64,000 nucleotides of DNA, taken from positions 1 through 64,000 of the forward strand of contig CAYVFI010000034.1 in assembly GCA_964450955.1 (NCBI GenBank). The letters are read 5' to 3'. A model generated the notes under the pieces. The model was not told the DNA's origin. It saw nothing but the letters and a program-made list of their open reading frames with translations, and made no database searches. Made by a program: the position numbers and the translations under genes. The DNA is from CAYNWT01 sp964450955. Its GTDB lineage: Bacteria; Planctomycetota; Planctomycetia; Planctomycetales; Planctomycetaceae. The stretch's first letter is position 1, and each line of letters begins with the position of its first letter. Below are positions 7,626 through 15,765 of the stretch, piece after piece.

Positions 7626-10550
7626 ATGCCATATCTGCTTGAAAAACGTGACCGGTGGGGCCGCGGCATAGCCGTCTGGATCCTCGCGGCGATGGTCTTA
7701 CTGTTGCCGCCCGCCTTGTGGGCGGTGAGTAAGATGGAGATGCGGAACGACGTCACGTCGTGGCTGCAGGATGACGACCCACAAGCGCAGAAGCTTGCTG
7801 AGTTCCACCGGCTGTTTCCTAAGAAAGATCGGCTAATCCTGACATGGGATGGTTGCAGCCTGGGCGATCCGCGCATTGAGCAGCTGGCGGTTCACCTGCA
7901 GGGCATCCCTGATTCGAACAACGTACCGCAGGGCGGTTCGCCCTATATCGACCGAGTGTTCACACCGAACACGTTGTTAAAGCAGATGCCGGCTGTGGAT
8001 CTGGTCACGGCCATTGATCGGCTGGATGGAATCCTGCTGGGTCGCGGGCCGCTTAGGTTAGAACTTACCGAAGCCGGTCGGGCACGTGGCCGATTCCTGA
8101 TTGATGATTTGCAAAAGCTGGCTTCCGAACAACTGAAGATTGATGTTCAGGTCGTCGACACCGACGAAGACAAAAGCTGGATCACTCCGACGCTGGCTGA
8201 AGTGTCAATTCCGAACGTTGATGCCGAAAAACGTGCAGGCACGGAGAGCGACGGCAGTGGTGAAGGCGATTTAGAAGACGAAGACTTTGGCGAGACGAGT
8301 GACAACGAGGACGACGAAGGGGAAAGCGAAGACAACGCAGAACTTCAGGACTATCTCGCCCACAAGCCGCCTTTCGATGTGGCACTGCAATGGGAAGGGA
8401 TGCACGCTGACCCGGCGGTTATTGATCGTTTCATTCAACTCGCAAAAGCGATGCGAGGGAAACAAAGCGTGGCCGAACCAACCGGCGCCTTGATGATTCG
8501 GGATTGCTTCTTTCACGATGGCTCGATGGCTGCCCTGGCAATTAGCCTGACCGAAGCCGGGGTAGAAGAACGCAAGCAGGCTCTCGCGACAATTCGGGAA
8601 ACGGCCGCCGGCGTTGGTGTTGCCCCGGAAACACTTCGAATGGGTGGTTCGCTTGTTGCTGCCAGCGAACTAAATCAGGCAGTGAAGCGTGCCGCATGGG
8701 ATACATCGTTTCCTGTCTGGGACATGGTTCACCGTTCGCCGGTTCTGTTTTCGTTTCTTGTGAGCGTGATCTTCTCTTTTGTTCTGCTTCGAAGCATGCG
8801 ACTGGCTTTGCTGGTCATGATCGCCTCGCAGTACACCGTTATTCTGGCCATGTCTCTGGTTCCGCTTAGTGGCGGCTACATGAACATGGTGCTGGTCGTG
8901 ATGCCAACGTTGCTCATGGTGCTAACCACGTCCGCCGGAATTCATCTGGCGAACTACTGGCGACACGCCGCTCAGGCAGGCGATGGGGTTGACGCAAACT
9001 TTGCTGCTGTCATGGAAGCCGCGAAAGCCGCAGCAAAACCTTGCATTCTGGCCAGCTTTACGACGGCTGTTGGTTTGTTATCGCTGTGTACCAGTTCTCT
9101 GGTTCCCGTGCGTGACTTCGGTATTTACTCAGCAATCGGCTGCCTGATCTCGCTGGCGGTGGTGCTGTATGGCTTGCCATCGCTGATGTTGTACTGGCAA
9201 TCCCGAACGCCGGCTGAGCGTGAACTTCGCAGCGGCAGCTGGAACAACTTTGGCAGCCTGATTTACCGGTTCCGAACGCAAATTGTTGTGGCGTGTGCGT
9301 TGGTTGGAATCGTCGCCACCTCTGGTCTGGTTTGGTTTAAGACAGAGACGAAAGTGATTCGGTACTTCCCGGACGACTCCAGAATTGTGAAAGACTACCG
9401 ATACATCGAGGGTAACCTGTGCGGGATCGTTCCGGTCGATACGGTGGTTCGGTTCGATGCTGAGGGGCAAAAACAGACCAGCATCATTGAACGGATGGAA
9501 ATTGTCCGTCGAATTGCCAATCAGATGAAGAGTCACAGGGACATCAGTGGCGTAATTTCGCTGGCGACCTTCCGGCCAGAAAACGAACCGTTGCCTGAGA
9601 ACGCCAGCGCGTTCAAGAAAATTACACACAACGCGGCTGCTAAGAAGATGCAGGAAACGTTACTGGGCGGTCTGGAGAACCAGCCAGTGGATGCCGTGAA
9701 GACACCAGCACAGTCCTTCATCGCTTTGGACGACAGTCAGTCGAATTTGAACGATCGGCCGGACGAACTTTGGCGCATCTCCGCGCAGGTCGCGATCATG
9801 AGCGATCTTGACTACGGCGTTTTGATGGATGACCTGGACCGGATCGCTCAGTCAGAACTGAAATTGGTTGGCAGCCCGCGAACCAGTCACTGGGTGACTG
9901 GTCTTGTGCCAGTGTTCCTGCGAACGCAGCAGGCGGTGCTGGAAAGTCTGGTTCGAAGCTTTGGCCTGGCGTTCCTGGTGATTGCCGGGGTCATGATGGT
10001 GCTGCTGCGGAACCCGCTGGCTGGCGTCATCACGATGATTCCCAACCTGCTTCCTGTGTTTGCCGTCTTCGGTGTAATTTCATACTTCGATATCCGGATT
10101 GATATCGGCACCATGATCACGGCATCAGTGGCTCTTGGAATTGCCGTCGATGGCACATTGCACCTGCTAACCTGGTTCAGAAGACATCTGGAACTCGGGG
10201 CGACACGGCAGGAAGCTGTTAGCCGTGCTCTTGAGCACTGTGGGCCGGCGATGCTGCAGACAAGTGCGGCGATTGGTTTGGGCATGCTGACACTGCTGCC
10301 GGTAGATTTGCTGTTGATTAGCCGGTTCGGCTGGCTCATGTCGGCTCTTATCGGAGCGGCTTTAATCGCGGATGTTGTGCTGTTACCGGCGCTTTTGTCG
10401 GGTGCTTTGGGGTCGCTTATCGAAACGACGGTGCTTCGAGCCAAAGACCCAAACGAAGACAAAACGTTCTCAGACGACGACGAAAACGAGATTCCGCAGC
10501 CACATGTTGGTGTTGGAGACGATAAAGCGCTTCGACATCGTGCTGGGTAG
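7626..10550 (+). CDS. MMPL/RND-family transporter
   Basis: About 974 residues from ATG 7626 (an upstream ATG at 7605 adds seven). The layout is that of RND/MMPL exporters: an N-terminal membrane helix, a large extracytoplasmic loop, a bundle of helices near residues 375-520, a second large loop, and a final bundle near 785-930. Helices in the last bundle include the conserved polar stretch GIAVDGTLHLLTWFRRHLEL. Likely substrates of this planctomycete type are lipids or hopanoid-like compounds, but that is inference. An unusually acidic, low-complexity insertion (GSGEGDLEDEDFGETSDNED onward, about residues 200-240) lies in the first loop. The C-terminal tail is also acidic. Confidence 0.85.
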   Translation: MPYLLEKRDRWGRGIAVWILAAMVLLLPPALWAVSKMEMRNDVTSWLQDDDPQAQKLAEFHRLFPKKDRLILTWDGCSLGDPRIEQLAVHLQGIPDSNNVPQGGSPYIDRVFTPNTLLKQMPAVDLVTAIDRLDGILLGRGPLRLELTEAGRARGRFLIDDLQKLASEQLKIDVQVVDTDEDKSWITPTLAEVSIPNVDAEKRAGTESDGSGEGDLEDEDFGETSDNEDDEGESEDNAELQDYLAHKPPFDVALQWEGMHADPAVIDRFIQLAKAMRGKQSVAEPTGALMIRDCFFHDGSMAALAISLTEAGVEERKQALATIRETAAGVGVAPETLRMGGSLVAASELNQAVKRAAWDTSFPVWDMVHRSPVLFSFLVSVIFSFVLLRSMRLALLVMIASQYTVILAMSLVPLSGGYMNMVLVVMPTLLMVLTTSAGIHLANYWRHAAQAGDGVDANFAAVMEAAKAAAKPCILASFTTAVGLLSLCTSSLVPVRDFGIYSAIGCLISLAVVLYGLPSLMLYWQSRTPAERELRSGSWNNFGSLIYRFRTQIVVACALVGIVATSGLVWFKTETKVIRYFPDDSRIVKDYRYIEGNLCGIVPVDTVVRFDAEGQKQTSIIERMEIVRRIANQMKSHRDISGVISLATFRPENEPLPENASAFKKITHNAAAKKMQETLLGGLENQPVDAVKTPAQSFIALDDSQSNLNDRPDELWRISAQVAIMSDLDYGVLMDDLDRIAQSELKLVGSPRTSHWVTGLVPVFLRTQQAVLESLVRSFGLAFLVIAGVMMVLLRNPLAGVITMIPNLLPVFAVFGVISYFDIRIDIGTMITASVALGIAVDGTLHLLTWFRRHLELGATRQEAVSRALEHCGPAMLQTSAAIGLGMLTLLPVDLLLISRFGWLMSALIGAALIADVVLLPALLSGALGSLIETTVLRAKDPNEDKTFSDDDENEIPQPHVGVGDDKALRHRAG

Positions 10551-10577
10551 CCCATAGGATCAGGGTTCCTACCTGAA

Positions 10578-10599
10578 GAGCCCGGTTAGTCTCGGGCTC
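10578..10599 (+). terminator. Hairpin after the MMPL gene
   Basis: GAGCCCG (10578-10584) pairs perfectly with CGGGCTC (10593-10599) across an 8-base loop, 28 bases after the MMPL stop. Only a weak T-rich tail follows, so it is a possible rather than certain intrinsic terminator. Confidence 0.45.
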
Positions 10600-10631
10600 T
10601 CATCGTTCTCACTCTGACCGCACGTGCTCCC

Positions 10632-11102
10632 TTGGATGAATCACAACCGAAAAAGATGCCCAAAAGCGGCGCTCTTATGGGTCTGGACTACGGAACCAGA
10701 CGCGTTGGCGTTGCCGTGTGCGACGGGACGCAGTCAATAGCCAGTCCACTGCGCGTGCTGCAGCGCGACGACTCGACGCTCATTCACCTTAAGCTGATTG
10801 CTGAGGAGCATTCGATTGCCGGCCTGGTTGTCGGGCTGCCGGTCCACATGAGCGGTGACGAAGGGCAGAAAGCAGCTGAGGCGAGAGAGTTTGGCGATTC
10901 GGTGGCTGCCTTGTTGGATCTTCCGATTGTCTACCACGACGAACGGTTCTCCAGTAAACAGGCCGATGCCGCGATGGCGGCTGCGGGTCTGTCGAAACAA
11001 AAGCGTAAGGCTCGAATCGACATGCTGGCGGCGCAGTTCATTCTTAAGGCGTTTCTGGATTCGGGCGGGAAAGAACGCAAGCCGCAGTCAATGGGCCGGT
11101 AG
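10632..11102 (+). CDS. ruvX: Holliday-junction resolvase-like protein RuvX (YqgF)
   Basis: 156 residues if TTG 10632 is the start; ATG 10656 or 10677 are alternatives and would give a more usual length of about 140. The RNase H-like fold is shown by GLDYGTRRVGVAVCD (catalytic Asp), VVGLPVHMSGDEG, and YHDERFSSKQAD. YqgF proteins are implicated in 16S rRNA 5'-end maturation and resemble RuvC resolvases. The gene leads a tight run with the comF-like gene and hemC. Confidence 0.9.
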   Translation: MDESQPKKMPKSGALMGLDYGTRRVGVAVCDGTQSIASPLRVLQRDDSTLIHLKLIAEEHSIAGLVVGLPVHMSGDEGQKAAEAREFGDSVAALLDLPIVYHDERFSSKQADAAMAAAGLSKQKRKARIDMLAAQFILKAFLDSGGKERKPQSMGR

Positions 11103-11149
11103 TTCTGCCGCGGGTGCCACCTGCGGTTCACTCACGCTACGATGTAGGT

Positions 11150-11911
11150 ATGCAGGCGGCACTGGTAAAACGACTCCGAACAGCAACGCGCGCTATAGTG
11201 AATTTTGCGTTTCCGCCGGCGTGTCCGCTTTGCGGTGAAACGCCGGACGTCGCCGACGATTTACAGGTGGTTTCATTTTGTGCCAATTGTCGAGACGAGG
11301 TCTGTCGGCCGATCCCATTCGCCTGTGAAATTTGTGGGGCTCCGGTGGGGCAGTTTGCTGATTCCTCAAACGGTTGTGGCGAGTGTGGAACCGGTAAGCC
11401 GTCGTACTGCAAAGTCGTCCGGCTGGGTTTGTACGAACACCGATTGCGCAAGGCGTGCATTCGAGCCAAGGATGCGTTGCAGGAACCAATCACTGCGGCG
11501 TGCGGTCGCATGCTTGTTGAAGAACAGGCAGACACGCTGTTTGAACTTCGTCCGGAAGTACTGGTTCCAATACCTCAGCACTGGTCTGGCCGACTGCGTC
11601 ACAATCACAACGCTGCTGAAGTGTTAAGCCATGTGCTGGGCGTCATGTTGAACCTGACCGTGAATCGACACGCCCTGGCGCGATCGCGTCGGACGGCGCC
11701 TCAGAAACGGGTTGAGAGTATTGCCGGTCGCAAAACAAACCAGCGTGGTTCGTTCAAGATCGTAGATAACGCCAGTCTGCAGGGACGGCGTGTTTTGTTG
11801 GTCGATGATGTTTTGACAACCGGTGCAACCGCAAACGAAGCCGCTCGCGAAGTGAAGAGAGCGGGTGGCGTGGTTGTCGGTATCGCCGTCATCGCCAGAG
11901 TCCTGTCATAG
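11150..11911 (+). CDS. ComF-family phosphoribosyltransferase-like protein
   Basis: 253 residues from ATG 11150; an in-frame GTG at 11114 would add 12. The N-terminal third has paired cysteines (CPLCGE, CANC, CEICGAP, CGECG), as in ComF zinc ribbons. The C-terminus has the PRPP loop VLLVDDVLTTGAT of type I phosphoribosyltransferases. ComF relatives are linked to DNA uptake in naturally competent bacteria, but many have unknown substrates, so competence is not inferred from this alone. Confidence 0.88.
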   Translation: MQAALVKRLRTATRAIVNFAFPPACPLCGETPDVADDLQVVSFCANCRDEVCRPIPFACEICGAPVGQFADSSNGCGECGTGKPSYCKVVRLGLYEHRLRKACIRAKDALQEPITAACGRMLVEEQADTLFELRPEVLVPIPQHWSGRLRHNHNAAEVLSHVLGVMLNLTVNRHALARSRRTAPQKRVESIAGRKTNQRGSFKIVDNASLQGRRVLLVDDVLTTGATANEAAREVKRAGGVVVGIAVIARVLS

Positions 11912-11943
11912 TCAGTCGCCAAAAATCAATTGCTGAAGAAACA

Positions 11944-12906
11944 ATGTCAAACGCTGCTCCGAAAGATTCTATCGATCCCGCTAAGACGCGTCGGTCCATT
12001 CGCATCGCAACCCGCGGCAGCGCGCTGGCGCTTTGGCAGGCCAATCATATTGCGGCTGAGATCAAACGGTTGGATTCGAACCGCGAAGTCGAACTCGTGA
12101 TCGTAAAAACAACCGGCGATCAGGATCAGACATCGCGTCTGGAATCGTTTGGTGGCGTTGGTGTGTTTACTCGAGAAGTGCAGAAAGCTGTTCTGGACAA
12201 GCGAGCCGACCTGGCGGTTCATAGTTTGAAAGACCTGCCCACTCAAATCGAAGCCGGCTTGGTCCTGGCGGCGGTTCCCCCCAGAGCCGGCAAGCGGGAC
12301 GCGTTGGTACTGGCCGCAGGTTGCAAACCAATTACGTCTCTGGATCAACTTCAAGCCGACGCGAAAGTGGCGACTGGAAGCCCAAGGCGGCGGGCCCAAC
12401 TCTTGCACACATGCCCGGGCGTAGAACTACTTGAAGTGCGCGGCAATGTGGGGACGCGGCTAAAGAAAATGGACGACGGACTGTGCGATGCCATGCTGTT
12501 GGCGGAAGCCGGGTTAACCAGGTTGGGGCTGGACGACCGGATCTCGTTGCTATTGCCGCCAGAATCGTTCTTACCTGCTGTCGGACAGGGGGCGTTGGGA
12601 ATTGAGTGTCGCGAGGACGATAAAGAGACCAGAACGCTACTCGGTCAACTTTCCGATGCGCAGACGGTGGCTGAAACGACGGCCGAGCGTGCGGTGCTGT
12701 CTGAACTAAGGGCTGGTTGTCACGCTCCACTGGGGGTTTGGGCGAGGTTTGATGGTTCGAAGGACATGATTGTTGACGCCGTCCTGTTAACCCTTGATGG
12801 AGCCACCAGAACGCACGTTTCTCAAAGAGGGGCCATCACTGACGCTCGCTCGCTGGGGATTCAAGTGGCACAAGAACTCCGAGACGCTCATGATGGAAGT
12901 ATCTGA
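11944..12906 (+). CDS. hemC: Hydroxymethylbilane synthase (porphobilinogen deaminase)
   Basis: 320 residues, normal for the family. It polymerises four porphobilinogens into hydroxymethylbilane in haem synthesis. Seen motifs are IATRGSALALWQA near the N-terminus, LAVHSLKDLPT (substrate and catalytic region), TGSPRRRAQL, and the dipyrromethane-cofactor cysteine in RAGCHAPLG. The start ATG 11944 directly precedes the conserved N-terminus. It lies 32 bases after the comF-like gene and is probably co-transcribed with it. Confidence 0.97.
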   Translation: MSNAAPKDSIDPAKTRRSIRIATRGSALALWQANHIAAEIKRLDSNREVELVIVKTTGDQDQTSRLESFGGVGVFTREVQKAVLDKRADLAVHSLKDLPTQIEAGLVLAAVPPRAGKRDALVLAAGCKPITSLDQLQADAKVATGSPRRRAQLLHTCPGVELLEVRGNVGTRLKKMDDGLCDAMLLAEAGLTRLGLDDRISLLLPPESFLPAVGQGALGIECREDDKETRTLLGQLSDAQTVAETTAERAVLSELRAGCHAPLGVWARFDGSKDMIVDAVLLTLDGATRTHVSQRGAITDARSLGIQVAQELRDAHDGSI

Positions 12907-12983
12907 TAACACTGCGTGCCTGCTACGACCGTAGTTAGTATCAAACGGTTATGACTATCGATCGCAACAAACGGTGCGGACCT

Positions 12984-15275
12984 ATGCAACGATCATTAAG
13001 AACCCAGTCAACCGTTCTGCTCATCATCGCGATGCTGGGTGTATCGACTAGCGCACAGGAAGTGGTGACGCTTGAACCCGGCCTTGTGTTTAGCGCGAAG
13101 ACGCGGAAGAGCGTGGCTCTTTCGTCGGATCGAAAATTGCAGGGGCCCGGAAAGAACGGGTACTACTTAGTAATTGACCAGCGGTACAAGTACTACTTCG
13201 TGCCGAACAAGCTGGTGCGGGAACGAGTTCCTCAGGCGTTCGCGGGCGAGTCGTTCAAGATCAAACACAAGACGGTCGCAGCCCGTCGAATTCCTGAGTA
13301 CATCGGTGGATTCTTAAACGTGACGCCGTTCGACAAGCATGGGGTTCGAACTGTCACGTTGCGAACCCCCAAGGGTCCCAAGGCCATTATTCAGGGGATC
13401 TCTGAACTCAATCCTGAGTACGTTTGGATTAAGAGTCTGGATCACCGCTGGCAGTTCGGAATCCCCACGACCTCGCTTGATGATGATGTTCTGAGCAAGG
13501 CGCTGCTGGCAGCGATTGACGAGACGGACCCACTGGATCGTCTCGGGGCGTGCGCCTACATCATCAAGGCTGGGAAACTGGACCTGGCTGGCCGCTGGCT
13601 GGCAGAGATTGAGAAAGAGTTCCCGGCGTTCAAGCAGCAGTGTAAGGCAACCAATGTGAAACTGCGTTTGGAATATGCCCGGCAGGTGATCGAGGAACTT
13701 GGACAGCGAAAACTGGCCGGGCAACATGCTTTGGTTCAACGTAGCCTGGCAGCGTTTCCAACCAGCGACCTGTCGCAGGCCGTGCTCAATCAGGTTGAGC
13801 TACTGCAGAAAGAATACAAGGTTAAACAAACGGCAATCGATACCATCCATGATCACATAGAGAAACTTGAAGCAGCCGTTGACCCAAAACTTGCCGAGCA
13901 GCTTGCCCCATGTCGCGATGAACTTAAGCGACACCTTGGGTTCTCATCGCTGGATCGACTGCAGGCGTATATCAATTTGTCGAAAGACAAAACGCTGAAA
14001 CCGGAAGAACGATTGTCGATCGCTTACTCTGGCTGGTTGTTGGGTTCGGCGGGAGCCATCACCAGCATCCAGGAGACTCTCGGCCTATGGGCCGCTCGGG
14101 ATCATGTTGCGACCTACATTCACAGCGCCGATAAAATTGAACGGCAGAGAGCCCTGGACGCTTTGAACCGGCTTGAAGGAGTCACGCCACGTGCTGTGGT
14201 TCAACTGTTGGAAACATCTCCGCCACTGCCGCCGACCAGAGCGGTTCCCGGGCAGGTGGTTCCGGTCCAGATGGAAACCGAATACGGTTCTGCGAATTAC
14301 AAAGTCATTCTGCCACCGGAGTACTCACCGTATAAGGAGTACCCCATGATTGTCACTCTGCGTCAGGCGAACCTCTCTGCAGAAGCCGCGCTGCAGTGGT
14401 GGGAACTACAGGCGCAACGGCGCGGGTACATTGTGATTGCTCCGGATTACCTCGCGCCGGGAGAGGTGGGCTATACCTCGAACCCGCGTTCACATGCAGT
14501 TGTGCTGGCGTCGATTCGCGACGCGTTTAGCCGGTTTAACGTTGATACGGACCGAGTCTTCCTGACCGGACACGGTGCGGGCGGCGACGCGACGTTTGAT
14601 ATTGGCATGTCGCATCCAGACGTGTTTGCCGGGGCGATTCCGATTTGCGGGCTTGTCGGGCCGGAATGTGCGAAGCTGACAACCAACGGTGCACGGTTGC
14701 CGTGGTATGTGGTGTCTGGTCAGCGTCATCGAAACTCGCTGGCCCATAACAGTTTTGTGCTGCATCAAATCGCGGTCATGAAGAAGAACTGGGAGGTCAT
14801 TGTTTGCGAGTACAAAGACCGAGGTTTCGAAAGCTACTACGACGAGATTCAGAACTTGTTTACGTGGATGCAATCGCACGAACGCGATGCCATACCCAAA
14901 GCGTTCGAGGTCTCTACGGTTCGCCCGGAGAACGGTCAGTTCTATTGGTTGGAAGCCAGTGACTTTCCGAAGCTCATTGCCAATCAGAACTTCGATCGCG
15001 ACGGAGGCAATAAGAAACCAATCAAAAGCCTCGACATCAAGCTGAAGGTGACCAGGAAGAATTCAATCACAATTGAGAAACGCGGAGGGGCCGACAAAAT
15101 CACTATCCGACTGTTCGACGCTGTCGTGGACTTTGCAAAATTCATTCGCGTTACCGGTGCGGGGGTGCCGCGGGGAACCAGAATCAATCCGAAGCCTTCT
15201 GTCGAGGACGTGTTGGACGACTTCCGAATCTACCGAGACCGCAAACGCGTCGCCTTGCAGCGAGTGGTTCTGTGA
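12984..15275 (+). CDS. Exported protein with an alpha/beta-hydrolase-like domain lacking its nucleophile
   Basis: 763 residues from ATG 12984, which begins a clear signal peptide (MQRSLRTQSTVLLIIAMLGV, cut near TSAQ). ATG 12951 is an alternative. Residues to about 420 are helical, Lys/Glu/Gln-rich and unlike any family I recognise. From about 430 the chain resembles esterase/dipeptidyl-peptidase hydrolases: YKVILPPEYSPYKEYPMIV, then RVFLTGHGAGGDATFD, then PWYVVSGQRHR. The nucleophile elbow is GHGAGG, with Gly531 (codon GGT) where Ser is normal, and no clear catalytic His follows. It is probably a non-catalytic, binding-type relative unless an unusual site is used. Confidence 0.75.
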   Translation: MQRSLRTQSTVLLIIAMLGVSTSAQEVVTLEPGLVFSAKTRKSVALSSDRKLQGPGKNGYYLVIDQRYKYYFVPNKLVRERVPQAFAGESFKIKHKTVAARRIPEYIGGFLNVTPFDKHGVRTVTLRTPKGPKAIIQGISELNPEYVWIKSLDHRWQFGIPTTSLDDDVLSKALLAAIDETDPLDRLGACAYIIKAGKLDLAGRWLAEIEKEFPAFKQQCKATNVKLRLEYARQVIEELGQRKLAGQHALVQRSLAAFPTSDLSQAVLNQVELLQKEYKVKQTAIDTIHDHIEKLEAAVDPKLAEQLAPCRDELKRHLGFSSLDRLQAYINLSKDKTLKPEERLSIAYSGWLLGSAGAITSIQETLGLWAARDHVATYIHSADKIERQRALDALNRLEGVTPRAVVQLLETSPPLPPTRAVPGQVVPVQMETEYGSANYKVILPPEYSPYKEYPMIVTLRQANLSAEAALQWWELQAQRRGYIVIAPDYLAPGEVGYTSNPRSHAVVLASIRDAFSRFNVDTDRVFLTGHGAGGDATFDIGMSHPDVFAGAIPICGLVGPECAKLTTNGARLPWYVVSGQRHRNSLAHNSFVLHQIAVMKKNWEVIVCEYKDRGFESYYDEIQNLFTWMQSHERDAIPKAFEVSTVRPENGQFYWLEASDFPKLIANQNFDRDGGNKKPIKSLDIKLKVTRKNSITIEKRGGADKITIRLFDAVVDFAKFIRVTGAGVPRGTRINPKPSVEDVLDDFRIYRDRKRVALQRVVL

Positions 15276-15765
15276 CCCGGACTCAGCGGTCGCGGTGCTT
15301 TTCTTTTGGTTCTTCTGGGATTCTTGTGGCTGGCGGCATCTTCTGATTCTCTCGGAGTGTCTCAGTTGCGGAGCGACGACATGCGATAGCCTCGGACTCT
15401 AGTCCGAGGACGTGCTCGGCCCGTTTGTACGAGTCGAGAGCGACGACATGCGGCCATTCGCGGAATCACTCTCGCATTACAACGCGTTCAACGATCCACC
15501 TGCCGCCGCTTCGCGGCTTCCGAAGTTGCGGGCCACGTTTCCTCGGGTTGAAACACGAGGCATCGCCTGTCGTCGCTTCGCGACTCGTACGAAAATCGCT
15601 GTCGGAATAAGATCGATGAGTGGAAGAAACAGAAGTTTTGAGCCACAGACTTCTCAGAAGGACCTTTCTTTTTGACCAGTCTTGCATTCCTGACCCTCTT
15701 GTAAAAAGATCGGCTTGGACATTTGTCCTTCAATAGCCGTGACTCTTTTTCCAAGGGGCCGAGAA
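15276..15765. repeat. Intergenic cluster of short palindromes and direct repeats
   Basis: 490 bases without a credible gene. CCTCGGACT/AGTCCGAGG form a perfect hairpin (15390-15409, 2-base loop). GAGCGACGACATGCG occurs twice (from 15371 and from about 15439). Smaller hairpins are GCCGC-TTC-GCGGC (15505-15517), CCTCG/CGAGG (15541-15560) and GTCGC-TTC-GCGAC (about 15572). The mixture looks like stacked fragments of dispersed repeat families. Transcription from the upstream gene may end in the first hairpin, but no T-run follows. Confidence 0.65.

Noticed and set aside
9887..10555. 222-codon minus-strand ORF opposite the MMPL gene
   Set aside because: Ser/Arg/Thr-rich antisense shadow of helices; no family.
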